From Spongiibacter thalassae (lineage in GTDB: Bacteria; Pseudomonadota; Gammaproteobacteria; Pseudomonadales; Spongiibacteraceae), in contig NZ_JAAWWK010000002.1 in assembly GCF_012272835.1 (NCBI RefSeq), positions 525,451 through 589,450 on the forward strand: 64,000 bases of DNA, in the 5' to 3' direction. The position numbers and the translations under genes were made by a program. Of this stretch, positions 55,635-64,000 are shown in pieces. Numbering within the stretch: position 1 is the stretch's first letter; each line of letters starts with the position of its first letter. Under the pieces are notes generated by a model. The model did no database searches. It had not been told where the DNA came from and was given only the letters and a program-made list of their open reading frames with translations.

Positions 55635-56940
55635 GTTGCGCGTGTTCCTCGCTGAGCACAGCAATGGTTTTGGCGCAGAGCAGCGCCAGATCATCGGGGC
55701 TGATGGTATAGGGCGGCATGGTGTACACCAACTTGCCGAAGGGTCGCAGCCACACGCCGTGGTCAACAAATCGAGGTTGAATAGTGGCCATGTTGACCGG
55801 CTGCTGTAACTCAATGACGCCGATCGCCCCCAGACAGCGTACATCGGCGACACCGGGAATCTCTCGCGCCGGAGCGAGGCCGCTGCGAAGTCCCTGTTCA
55901 ATAGCGGCGACCTGCGATTGCCAGTCGCTGGACAGCAAAACGTCGAGGCTGGCATTGGCAATGGCGCAAGCCAGCGGGTTGCCCATAAAGGTCGGCCCAT
56001 GCATAAATGCGCCGGCTTCCCCTGAGCAAATTGTCGCGGCGAGTTCCTCGCTGCACAGGGTCGCGGCGAGGCTCAGGTAGCCGCCGGTCAGGGCCTTGCC
56101 GACACAGAGAATATCCGGCTCGATGCCGGCGTGCTCACAGGCAAATAATTTGCCGCTGCGGCCAAATCCCGTGGCGATCTCGTCGGCGATTAACAGCACA
56201 TCGTACTGGTCGCAAAGCGCCCGCACCCTGCGCAGGTAGTCGGCGGAATAAAAACGCATACCCCCGGCACCCTGCACAATGGGCTCCAGCACCACGGCGG
56301 CCAGTTCGTGGTGGTGTTGCTCAATCAAACGGGTGATTGAGGCCATGTCCTGGTCGCTGGCTGTCTCGCCGAAGGGGGTAGCGGGGGCGTCAGCAAAGAG
56401 GTGCTGCGGCAATACCTTGTTGAACAAATGGTGCATGCCATTGACCGGGTCGCAGATCGCCATGGTGGCAAAGGTATCGCCGTGGTAGCCGTTGCGCAGC
56501 GCGAGCAGGCGGTGTTTGTCGCTTCTGCCCCGGCCTATCCAGTATTGCAGTGCCATCTTGATAGCGACCTCAACAGCGACGGAACCGGAGTCGGCAATAA
56601 ATACTCGGGTCAGGGACGCGGGGGTCATATCTACAAGGCGCTTGCCAAGGGTGGCGGCGGGCTGGTGGGTGAGGCCGCCAAACATGACATGTGACATCGC
56701 CTCCAACTGGCTTTTGGCGGCTTCATTCAGGGCCGGGTGGTTGTAGCCGTGAATGGCGGACCACCATGAGGCCATGCCGTCTATTACCTCGCGGCCATCG
56801 GCCAGGGTAAGGCGAACCCCCTTTGCAGAGCTTACGGCAAAGGGGGTAACGGGGCTGTGCACGGAGGAATAGGGATGCCAGATATGGTTGCGGTCCCATT
56901 CCAGCCACTGTTCGGCACTGACGTGTTTATAATCGGTCAT
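55627..56940 (-). CDS. bioA: Adenosylmethionine-8-amino-7-oxononanoate aminotransferase
   Basis: BioA converts KAPA to DAPA in biotin synthesis with S-adenosylmethionine as amino donor. The 437-residue class III PLP aminotransferase has WHPYSSVH near the start, the PLP Lys in VGKALTGGYLSL, and HGPTFMGNPLACA. It stands apart from bioFHCD/bioB. No BirA-type operator was seen upstream. Confidence 0.96.
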   Translation of the reverse strand: MTDYKHVSAEQWLEWDRNHIWHPYSSVHSPVTPFAVSSAKGVRLTLADGREVIDGMASWWSAIHGYNHPALNEAAKSQLEAMSHVMFGGLTHQPAATLGKRLVDMTPASLTRVFIADSGSVAVEVAIKMALQYWIGRGRSDKHRLLALRNGYHGDTFATMAICDPVNGMHHLFNKVLPQHLFADAPATPFGETASDQDMASITRLIEQHHHELAAVVLEPIVQGAGGMRFYSADYLRRVRALCDQYDVLLIADEIATGFGRSGKLFACEHAGIEPDILCVGKALTGGYLSLAATLCSEELAATICSGEAGAFMHGPTFMGNPLACAIANASLDVLLSSDWQSQVAAIEQGLRSGLAPAREIPGVADVRCLGAIGVIELQQPVNMATIQPRFVDHGVWLRPFGKLVYTMPPYTISPDDLALLCAKTIAVLSEEHAQHG

Positions 56941-57105
56941 GGTGTACTCCAGTCTGTGCCGCTAGTTTAGGGGCTGAGCCAGTGAATTGCATCTGCTGCC
57001 GTACTGTCGCCGTGAGGTGATAGGTATATGTGTAATGTTGCACCTTACCCGCGAGGAGCGGTCGAAGGCGCTACAGCCAATGAGAAGTCTTCAAGGGGAG
57101 TTGAG

Positions 57106-58491
57106 ATGACAAGATACCGTATTGAAGCAGACAGTATGGGTGAGCTGCATGTGCCGGAGAACGCATACTATGGCGCGCAAACCCAGCGCGCGGTCGATAA
57201 TTTCCAGATCAGTCCGTTGCGGATGCCGCGGAAATTTATCGACGCCATGCTGCGGATAAAACGCAGCGCGGCCCAGGTCAATCGCGACGCGGGCTTGCTC
57301 GACGAGGCGCGCTGTGCAGCGATCAGTCGCGCCGCAGCGAGTCTGTTGGAAGCCGAGGATCTCTCTGCCCAATTCCCGGTGGACGTGTTTCAGACTGGTT
57401 CCGGGACCAGCACCAATATGAATGTCAACGAGGTGCTGGCCCATATTGCCAGTGAATATTCAGGGGTGGATGTTCACCCCAATGACCATGTCAATATGAG
57501 CCAGAGCAGCAACGATGTGGTGCCCACCGCCATCCATTGCAGCGCGGCCCTGGCGATAGAATTTGAGCTGCTACCGGCGTTGCGGGAACTGGAGCAGGCT
57601 ATTTCTGTTCGGGCTCGGGAGTGTGAGTCCATTATCAAAACCGGGCGCACCCATTTGATGGACGCGATGCCGATCAGTTTGGGGCGGGAAATAGGCGCCT
57701 GGGCGGTGCAGGTCAACAAGAATACCGAGCGCTTGTGGTACGGGCGGAAGCAGCTGTGCAAACTTTCCCAGGGCGGGACGGCAGTGGGGAGTGGGATCAA
57801 TACTCCCGAGCTGTTTGCGGAAAAGTTTTGTGCCTCGCTGAGTGCCGACACCGGGCTGCGCTTTTCAGTCAATGAGTCCTTTTACGAAGGCCTTGCTTGC
57901 CAGGATACCGCAGTGGCGGTGTCCGGCGAGCTGCGCACTGTGGCGGTGAGCCTGATGAAAATCAGCAACGATTTGCGTTGGATGAACAGCGGCCCCCTCG
58001 CGGGTTTGGGGGAAATTCGTCTGAAGGCCTTGCAGCCGGGCAGCAGCATTATGCCGGGCAAGGTCAACCCGGTGATTCCCGAAGCGGTGGCGATGGCGTC
58101 CGCCCAGGTTATGGGAAACGATGCGACCATTGCCATTGCCGGGCAGTCCGGCAATTTTCAGCTGAATGTTATGTTGCCGGTGATCGCCTATAACCTGTTG
58201 CAGAGTATCGAACTGATGACCAGCTGCGCACGGTCGCTGGCAGATAAGGTGATTGCGGATTTCGTTGTCGAAGAAACCGTGCTGCGTCGTGCGCTGGCAA
58301 AGAATCCGGTATTGGTCACCGCGTTGAACCCGATACTGGGTTATCAGCGGGCCGCTGAAATTGCCAAGGAAGCCTATGCCAGCGGTCGGGATATTATCGA
58401 TGTGGCCGAAGAGATGAGTGACATCTCACGGGAAAGGCTCGAGCAGCTGCTTGAACCGGCCCGACTGGCTGAGGGCGGCCTGCCGGATTAG
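57106..58491 (+). CDS. fumC: Class II fumarate hydratase
   Basis: FumC interconverts fumarate and malate without an Fe-S cluster. The 461-residue protein has SGTSTNMNVNEV, RTHLMDAMP and the family signature GSSIMPGKVNPV. E. coli FumC is 467 aa. The ATG at 57106 has AAGGGGAG five bases upstream; a start at 57028 would add 26 unlikely residues. An iron-independent fumarase is often used under oxidative stress or iron limitation. Confidence 0.96.
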   Translation: MTRYRIEADSMGELHVPENAYYGAQTQRAVDNFQISPLRMPRKFIDAMLRIKRSAAQVNRDAGLLDEARCAAISRAAASLLEAEDLSAQFPVDVFQTGSGTSTNMNVNEVLAHIASEYSGVDVHPNDHVNMSQSSNDVVPTAIHCSAALAIEFELLPALRELEQAISVRARECESIIKTGRTHLMDAMPISLGREIGAWAVQVNKNTERLWYGRKQLCKLSQGGTAVGSGINTPELFAEKFCASLSADTGLRFSVNESFYEGLACQDTAVAVSGELRTVAVSLMKISNDLRWMNSGPLAGLGEIRLKALQPGSSIMPGKVNPVIPEAVAMASAQVMGNDATIAIAGQSGNFQLNVMLPVIAYNLLQSIELMTSCARSLADKVIADFVVEETVLRRALAKNPVLVTALNPILGYQRAAEIAKEAYASGRDIIDVAEEMSDISRERLEQLLEPARLAEGGLPD

Positions 58492-58550
58492 CGGGTAAGT
58501 GGGATAAGACCACCGGTGTGGCGGGCGTAAGTCCGGTGTCTGTACAAATC

Positions 58551-59171
58551 TTAATTCAGTAAACCTTCCAGCCCTGTGAGGACTTTCGTTACTATCAGGG
58601 GCTGGGCCTGTGCATTGGGGTGAATGCCGTCGGCCTGCATCAACTGCGGGTTTGTGGCGATATCGTCGAGGATAAACGGCAACAGGGTGATTTTATGTTC
58701 CTCGGCCAGGGCAGCGTACAGGGCCTCAAAGGCAGCAGTGTAGCGACGGCCGTAGTTGGGCGGGATTTTCATCGACATCAGCGCCACGTTTGCCCCGTGT
58801 TGTTGGCTTTGGCGAATCAGGGTCGCCAGATTTTTACGTATGCCTGCAACAGGGTAGCCGCGAAGTCCGTCATTGCCGCCCAATTCGATAATAACGATAT
58901 CGAAGCGATTTTCCGCCAGTAAACCGGGCAGGCGGCGCAGTGCGCCGGCGGTGGTCTCACCGCTGACACTGGCATTGGTCAATCGGTAGTGTTTGGGGAG
59001 TTGTTCTGTAAGCAAGCTGGGCCAGCTTTCATTTTCTGACATGCCATAGCCGGCGCTGATGCTGTCGCCCAGCACGAGCAGGTGGCGCTCAGTCGCCGCG
59101 GCGCCGAGACTGAAAAACAGTGCGCAAAAAAAGGCACTTACCAAGCGAATAGGGAAGGCTGATATAAGCAT
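58551..59171 (-). CDS. tesA: Arylesterase / lysophospholipase (TesA-type, SGNH)
   Basis: A 206-residue SGNH hydrolase with a signal peptide (about 1-24): block I GDSISAGYG (Ser), block III GGNDGLRG, and block V DGIHPN (Asp, His). It is a periplasmic multifunctional esterase/thioesterase. The ATG at 59171 overlaps the divergent ATG of ybbA at 59170 (CATG), so there is no intergenic space. Confidence 0.93.
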   Translation of the reverse strand: MLISAFPIRLVSAFFCALFFSLGAAATERHLLVLGDSISAGYGMSENESWPSLLTEQLPKHYRLTNASVSGETTAGALRRLPGLLAENRFDIVIIELGGNDGLRGYPVAGIRKNLATLIRQSQQHGANVALMSMKIPPNYGRRYTAAFEALYAALAEEHKITLLPFILDDIATNPQLMQADGIHPNAQAQPLIVTKVLTGLEGLLN

Positions 59172-59835
59172 GATTCGAGTAGACAATGTCTCCAAAACAG
59201 TACGCAGTGGCAGCGAAGAGCTGACCATACTGAAAGGTATCAGTATGGAAATCAAGGCGGGACAGAGTGTCGCCATTGTCGGTGCCTCGGGTTCCGGGAA
59301 GTCCACCCTGCTGGGCTTGTTGGCAGGGTTGGATAGCCCCAGCAGCGGTTACATCCATCTTCAGGGAGAGGATGTCACCGCGATGACAGAGGACGAGCGA
59401 GCGGCGTTGCGGGCGCGGGCGGTGGGCTTTGTGTTTCAGTCCTTTCAATTGCTGCCCACGTTAACAGCACTGGAAAATGTGATGCTGCCGCTGGAGTTAT
59501 CCTCTGCCAAGGGGGCCAGGGAACGGGCGCTGGAGCTTCTCGAACAGGTGGGACTGTCCGCGCGAGCCGGACATTATCCCCGGCAACTGTCCGGCGGTGA
59601 GCAGCAGCGGGTGGCCCTGGCCCGGGCCTTTGTGGTGGAGCCGGACATTCTGTTTGCCGACGAGCCCACCGGCAATCTCGATGCGGTGAACGGCGGGCAT
59701 ATTGAAGAACTGCTATTCGCTATGAACCAACAGCGTGGTACCACTCTGGTATTGGTGACCCATGAGCCCCATCTTGCCGAACTGTGCGAGCGCCGCTTTG
59801 AAATGCGCGACGGCCAGTTGGCGGAACAGCACTGA
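59170..59835 (+). CDS. ybbA: ABC transporter ATP-binding protein YbbA
   Basis: A 221-residue LolD/MacB-type ATPase: Walker A GASGSGKST, signature LSGGEQQRVALARAF, Walker B ILFADEPTGNLD, H-loop THEP. With YbbP it forms a FtsX-type exporter next to tesA, a pairing conserved in E. coli. The start shares bases with tesA's start, and AGGGAAGG lies about 12 bases upstream. Its stop overlaps ybbP (TGATG). Confidence 0.94.
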   Translation: MIRVDNVSKTVRSGSEELTILKGISMEIKAGQSVAIVGASGSGKSTLLGLLAGLDSPSSGYIHLQGEDVTAMTEDERAALRARAVGFVFQSFQLLPTLTALENVMLPLELSSAKGARERALELLEQVGLSARAGHYPRQLSGGEQQRVALARAFVVEPDILFADEPTGNLDAVNGGHIEELLFAMNQQRGTTLVLVTHEPHLAELCERRFEMRDGQLAEQH

Positions 59836-62342
59836 TGCTTCAGTTGCGCCGATTATTAAGAGAGATACGGGGTGGCGAGCTGCTGTTGTTGGCGGTATCG
59901 CTGGTACTCGCGGTGGCCAGTGTCGCTGGCATTGCCGGTTTTGCCGAGCGTTTGAAGTTGGCAATGGGGGAGCGCAGCCTGTACTTCCTCGCGGCGGATC
60001 AAGTGTTGGTGTCGCCGTCGCCGCTGCCCCCTGAGTGGCTCGAAAAGGCGGAAAACAGCGGCATTTCAGTCGCAAAAACGGTGTCTTTTCGCACTATGGT
60101 TTACGGTAGTGCTGCAGATCCGGCTGATGAAAAAATGCTGTTGGTCGCGCTGCGCGCTGTGTCTGACCGCTATCCGCTACTGGGTACGGTACAGTTCAGC
60201 GATACCGTTTACGGTAATGCCCAGGAAAGCGCCGGCGGGCCACCGCGCGGTGAAATCTGGCTGGATTCCCGAGCCTTTGCCATGTTGGGTATTGCGCCCG
60301 GTGCCGAGGTCGAAGTTGGCGAAGCCCGTTTGCTGGCGAGCCGGGTATTGGTTGACGAGCCCGATCGCAGCAGTTCGATCAATGTATACGGGCCGCGGGC
60401 ATTGATGCATAGCGGTGATGTTGCTTCTACCGGGGTGGTGCAGCCGGGTAGCGTCGTTGATTATCGCTATTTATTTGCCGGCGATACAGCGCAACTTGAC
60501 AGCTTTGCTGGCTGGTTAGAACCGAAGATGTTGCCGAGCCATCGCTGGCGAACACTGACGGATAACCAACCAGCACTGGCACAGAGCCTGGATCGCGCGG
60601 AGTCCTATATGCTTCTCGCAGCCTGTCTTGCAGTGGCGTTGGCCAGTGCCGCCATTGCCCTTTCCGCACACCGCTATGGGCAGCAGAATATTGACCGAGT
60701 GGCATTGATGAAGTCCCTCGGTGCCAGTCGCCGCTATATCCTGTCGTTCTACGCGCGTCAGGGTGCTGTATTGCTGGGTCTTGCTGTGCTTATGGGCGGG
60801 TTGATTGCCGAGGCGCTGCAAGGGCTGTTATTCCAGAGCATTGCCCAATTATTGAATGTCGAAGTGCCCGCGGGGAGCTGGCGGCCACTGCTCACCGGGG
60901 CGATTACCGCCGGCGTGTGTCTGTTGTGTTTCGCTGCGCCGCCCTTGTGGCGACTCAGTCGAGTGTCGCCGATGCGGGTATTACGCCGGGATCAGGAACA
61001 GGACAATGCCGGCCTGGCGATGCCTCTGTTGCTGGGGGGCGGTGCGATGTTCGGCTTGATGCTGTGGTTCAGCAACAGTGTGGCGTTGAGCGTGGCGGTG
61101 ATGTTATCCAGTGTGGTGTTGTTGCTGCTGGCCGCGGCGCTGGTGCTGTTATGTATTCGTGGCGCGCGCTCGCTGAGTACACGGATGGCCGGCAGTCGTC
61201 AGCGTTTGGCCATCTCCAATATTTATCGCCGCCGCTATGGCAACGCTTTTCAGCTCGGCAGCATTGCTCTCGCGTTGATGAGTCTTCTCAGTGTATTTCT
61301 GCTGCGTGAGATGCTGTTAAAAGACTGGCAGAGCCAATTGGCCGAGGGTACGCCGAATTACTTTCTGATTAATATCGCGGAATCTGAACTGGCGGAGCTC
61401 GACGGGTTTTTTTCCGAAAATGGCGTTGCTCATGCCGGCATTTTTCCCATGGTGAGAGGCCGCTTGAGCCATATTGATGGCGTGCCCATGGCTGACACCG
61501 ATATCGACGCGAATACCGCTGGCCTGAACCGTGAGGTCAATCTCAGTTGGTCGGCGGAGCTGCCCAGCGATAATCGACTGCTGGCGGGAAAATGGTGGTC
61601 GAACACAGCGCACACCTCAACCGACAGTGACAGATTGCCGGTGTCGGTCGAGTCAGAGGTTGCGGAGCGAATGGGTGCGGAGTTAGGCACTCGGCTGCAG
61701 TTTAATATTGGTGGGCAGACCCTCGATGCTGAAGTCACCAGTATTCGCGGGCTGGACTGGCAGAGTATGCGGCCGAACTTTTATTTTCTGTTTCCCGCCA
61801 ACAGTTTGGGACGCTACGCCAGTTCCTATATCACGAGTTTTTATCTGCCCGCAGAACAGCGGCCGCTGTTGGTTGAGGTGATGTCTGCCCACCCGACTAT
61901 TACCCTGATTGAAGTCGACGCAATTCTGGCGCAAATGAAAGAGGTGGTCAGCCAGCTATCGGCAGCGATAAGCCTTATTGTGCTGCTGTTACTGGTATGT
62001 GCATTGTTGGTGTGTGTCAGTAATGTGCAGTTAAGCCTGGACACGCGCCGACAGGAATATGCCCTGTTGCGAACGCTCGGTGCGGGAAACCGCTTCTTGC
62101 GGGCTACGCTGTTTTTGGAGTTTGCGTTTCTTGGCGGATTGGCGGGATTGGTGGCGGCGGTGGGTGCCAATCTCTGTCTGGTCGCGCTGCAAATATGGGC
62201 GCTGGATATGGCGCCCCGGGTTCATTTGTGGAGTTTTTTGTTTACGCCCCTGGCGAGCGCAGTGTTGGTTACTGTGCTCGCCGCAGGCTATGGGCGTCGA
62301 TTACTGCGAACCCCTGCTGTGGCACTGCTGCGGGGGCGTTAG
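59835..62342 (+). CDS. ybbP: ABC transporter permease YbbP (FtsX family)
   Basis: An 835-residue membrane protein with about ten helices: one N-terminal, two FtsX clusters and a large periplasmic domain after each of two segments, e.g. RVALMKSLGASRRYILSFY and REYALLRTLGAGNRFLRA, the cytoplasmic coupling motifs. Its substrate is unknown; lipoprotein or lipid handling is suggested by tesA linkage. Overlaps ybbA by one base and the convergent TetR gene by 4 bp. Confidence 0.93.
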   Translation: MLQLRRLLREIRGGELLLLAVSLVLAVASVAGIAGFAERLKLAMGERSLYFLAADQVLVSPSPLPPEWLEKAENSGISVAKTVSFRTMVYGSAADPADEKMLLVALRAVSDRYPLLGTVQFSDTVYGNAQESAGGPPRGEIWLDSRAFAMLGIAPGAEVEVGEARLLASRVLVDEPDRSSSINVYGPRALMHSGDVASTGVVQPGSVVDYRYLFAGDTAQLDSFAGWLEPKMLPSHRWRTLTDNQPALAQSLDRAESYMLLAACLAVALASAAIALSAHRYGQQNIDRVALMKSLGASRRYILSFYARQGAVLLGLAVLMGGLIAEALQGLLFQSIAQLLNVEVPAGSWRPLLTGAITAGVCLLCFAAPPLWRLSRVSPMRVLRRDQEQDNAGLAMPLLLGGGAMFGLMLWFSNSVALSVAVMLSSVVLLLLAAALVLLCIRGARSLSTRMAGSRQRLAISNIYRRRYGNAFQLGSIALALMSLLSVFLLREMLLKDWQSQLAEGTPNYFLINIAESELAELDGFFSENGVAHAGIFPMVRGRLSHIDGVPMADTDIDANTAGLNREVNLSWSAELPSDNRLLAGKWWSNTAHTSTDSDRLPVSVESEVAERMGAELGTRLQFNIGGQTLDAEVTSIRGLDWQSMRPNFYFLFPANSLGRYASSYITSFYLPAEQRPLLVEVMSAHPTITLIEVDAILAQMKEVVSQLSAAISLIVLLLLVCALLVCVSNVQLSLDTRRQEYALLRTLGAGNRFLRATLFLEFAFLGGLAGLVAAVGANLCLVALQIWALDMAPRVHLWSFLFTPLASAVLVTVLAAGYGRRLLRTPAVALLRGR

Positions 62343-63004
62343 TCAATCGGGGGGTAGGGCGTTGCTTCTTTCGGCAGGGTAGCGATATCGGTGGGGTCTG
62401 TGCACAGCCCGGCAATCATCATGCGCATGGACTTTTCCGCCTGCAAATCGAGGTCGCGGTGATAGCCGTAGGTATCGCCGTGATCCAGCATCAGCGTGGT
62501 CACGCCATGTACCGCTGCCCAGATGGTGTGGGCGATAGATGCGACATCGTCGATGGGACGCAGTTCACCGTTGGCCAGTCCCCGTTCGACTCCGGAGCGC
62601 ACCTTGTATATGGCCTCACGGCCCGCGGCAAAAAGCTCGGGATATTGATTACGGGGTTGCAACACTGGCCCGAACATCAAATGGAACATTTCGGTATGTT
62701 CGCGGGCAAACTTGATATAGGCGAGGCCAAACATCAGCAGGCTTTGGTCTGCCCGGGGCTCGTTCTCGCTGGCTTTGCCGATTTCAAAAAAGCGCTTGAA
62801 CCCCTCGACCGCCAGTGCGGCGAGCAGGGCATTCTTGTCGCGAAAATGACGGTAGGGGGCGGTTTGCGATACGCCGATTTCCCGCGCCAGGGCGCGCAGG
62901 CTGAGGTCAGCAATGCCCCCTTCGACGAGGTGCTGCTCGGCAAGCTCCATGAGTTCATGGCGCAGATTGCCGTGGTGATAAGTAGATGTATTTGTCGATG
63001 CCAT
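62339..63004 (-). CDS. TetR family transcriptional regulator
   Basis: A 221-residue repressor-type protein: N-terminal HTH (LSLRALAREIGVSQTAPYRHF, about residues 30-50) and a C-terminal ligand domain with several helices. The ATG at 63004 is preferred, with AGAAG upstream; a TTG 24 bp earlier is the alternative. Its target may be its own region or the antiporter upstream; no operator was identified. Confidence 0.88.
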   Translation of the reverse strand: MASTNTSTYHHGNLRHELMELAEQHLVEGGIADLSLRALAREIGVSQTAPYRHFRDKNALLAALAVEGFKRFFEIGKASENEPRADQSLLMFGLAYIKFAREHTEMFHLMFGPVLQPRNQYPELFAAGREAIYKVRSGVERGLANGELRPIDDVASIAHTIWAAVHGVTTLMLDHGDTYGYHRDLDLQAEKSMRMMIAGLCTDPTDIATLPKEATPYPPID

Positions 63005-63161
63005 GTGTTTACTTCTTGTGTTGCGCAAAGGTAATGTTGACAGTCATTCGCGCAATTGTCACCCCTTTCGATGAATTTCGCCTGTATTTCTGGTTGTTAA
63101 GCACACGTTTGCTGACAGCCGGGAAATGCCAAATACTGCCGCAGACGTGCGGCGGCTGAGG

Positions 63162-64000
63162 TCAGTCGTTACTGCCTGCACTGCGCAGGCCAATCTTGCG
63201 TACCTGTTCGCCATCCATTTCGGCGACGGTCCAGGTCATATTTTGCCAGGTAATATGGTCGCCCAGCACGGGGCGGTTGGACAGTTGGGTGGCGAGAAAT
63301 TCGCCGAGGCTCAGCTGGCGCTGTTCGTCGCTGATCGCCAGATTGTAAAGCTGCGCGATATCCGCCAGCCGTGCATCTGCCTGCAGAATAAAATCGCCGA
63401 AAAAGCGCATGTCCAGCCCGTGTTTTGGCGGTTCACTGAACAATTTGCCCAAGGCGGGCAGGTCGGCCTCGTGGCCGATGACGCAGAGAATATCGCCGCT
63501 GTTGAGTTGGGTGCTACCGCTGGGGTGCAGTAATTGCTGGTCGCGAAACAGGGCGGCGACACGGGTGTTGTCCGGCAAGTGGAGGTTACGCAGGGCTTTG
63601 CCGATGTACCACTTATCTTCAACCAGGGTATACACAAACAGCTCCCACTGACTGGTGCTGTGGACTTCCAGGCCAACCCGGGACACCGGTGCGGGGATGG
63701 AGGGCACGATCACGTCAGCTCGGCGTCCCGCCCAGCCGAGACTGCTGCCCTGAACCAGCAATGACACCAGAACAATGAAGAACGCGACATTAAAGTAGAG
63801 CTGAGCGTGATCCAGGCCCGCCATCATCGGGAAAATGGCAAGAATAATGGGTACCGCGCCGCGCAGGCCCACCCAGGAAATGAAAAACCGCTCGCGCATA
63901 TTAAAGCGCCGAAAGGGCAGCAAACTGCTGAAAACGGCGAGTGGCCGGGCGACGAAAATCATCCACAGTGCCAGTATCAGTGCCGGTAGTGCCACGGATA
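63162..64000 (-). CDS. K+/H+ antiporter (CvrA/NhaP2-type), 5'-truncated by window edge
   Basis: The C-terminal 279 or so residues of a CPA1 antiporter. The last membrane helices appear first ([21 protein letters not shown], a signature of NhaP/CvrA), then a TrkA-C domain (about residues 115-200 of the visible part) and a C-terminal acidic/CorC-like domain ending [17 protein letters not shown]. These proteins export K+ in exchange for H+. The frame is open to the window end, so the gene's start is outside. Confidence 0.9.
   Translation of the reverse strand, partial: SVALPALILALWMIFVARPLAVFSSLLPFRRFNMRERFFISWVGLRGAVPIILAIFPMMAGLDHAQLYFNVAFFIVLVSLLVQGSSLGWAGRRADVIVPSIPAPVSRVGLEVHSTSQWELFVYTLVEDKWYIGKALRNLHLPDNTRVAALFRDQQLLHPSGSTQLNSGDILCVIGHEADLPALGKLFSEPPKHGLDMRFFGDFILQADARLADIAQLYNLAISDEQRQLSLGEFLATQLSNRPVLGDHITWQNMTWTVAEMDGEQVRKIGLRSAGSND

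Noticed and set aside
55635-56000. In-frame N-terminal extension of the K+ channel into bioA
   Set aside because: The sequence is the shadow of bioA in another frame; the channel starts at 55634 right after the bioA end.
56941-57105. BirA operator upstream of bioA
   Set aside because: No sequence resembling the TTGTAAACC-N15-GGTTTACAA dyad was found in this gap.
63138-63153. GCCGCA/TGCGGC hairpin after the antiporter gene as a terminator
   Set aside because: Only a 6-bp stem with no T run in the gene's direction; too weak to call.

Overview
This 64 kb window comes from the chromosome of a gammaproteobacterium. Blocks such as nadB/rpoE-mucA-mucB-rseC-lepA-lepB-rnc-era-recO, cysM-relA-mazG and thrS-infC-rpmI-rplT-pheST-ihfA-merR-tRNA-Pro are in the order typical of that class. 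The pseudomonad-like neighbours (an AlgP-like histone H1-like protein, an unlinked ybbAP/tesA pair, a GlrKR system) together with the FMO, SDR and GMC oxidoreductases suggest a marine or aquatic member of the Cellvibrionales/Spongiibacteraceae area. That placement is inference. Coding density is very high. I saw no insertion sequence, prophage, CRISPR array or rRNA operon.

Layout. 0-2 kb: the end of a flavin monooxygenase and an SDR. 2-6.2 kb: ung, ygfZ, sdhE, ygfX and nadB, a set concerned with base repair, Fe-S/flavin maturation and NAD synthesis. 6.4-14.7 kb: the envelope-stress sigma-E operon (with a candidate autoregulatory promoter), then lepA, lepB, a DUF4845 gene, rnc, era and recO. 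14.7-21.6 kb: a BarA/GacS hybrid kinase, cysM, relA and mazG. 21.6-25.2 kb: a small conserved protein, adk, hemH and a Lys/Ala-rich histone H1-like protein. 25.4-32.9 kb: the translation block from thrS to a tRNA-Pro(GGG). 33.2-38.2 kb: an OmpA-domain protein, a TpsB/ShlB-type barrel without a signal peptide, and a convergent PepSY / response regulator / PhoQ-like kinase operon. 38.4-49.4 kb: accessory metabolism and envelope genes, including a DUF3604 / SurA-N-like / HupE operon, a GMC oxidoreductase, TruC and YtfJ. 49.6-54.8 kb: YjbQ and a GlrK-QseG-GlrR operon, divergent from an EF-hand protein that has a sigma-54-type promoter, followed by an outer-membrane barrel. 54.8-64 kb: a voltage-gated K+ channel with a zinc-ribbon tail, bioA, fumC, tesA, ybbA-ybbP, a TetR regulator and the C-terminal part of a CvrA-type K+/H+ antiporter.

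How the parts fit. Several units handle envelope sensing: the RpoE-MucA-MucB-RseC module, the PhoPQ-like operon, BarA, and GlrKR. The most attractive regulatory unit is GlrK/QseG/GlrR facing a sigma-54 promoter that reads into a secreted EF-hand protein. The most attractive uncharacterised enzyme unit is the PHP-like DUF3604 hydrolase operon with a HupE membrane protein. Nothing here is a clear-cut new defence or mobile system.
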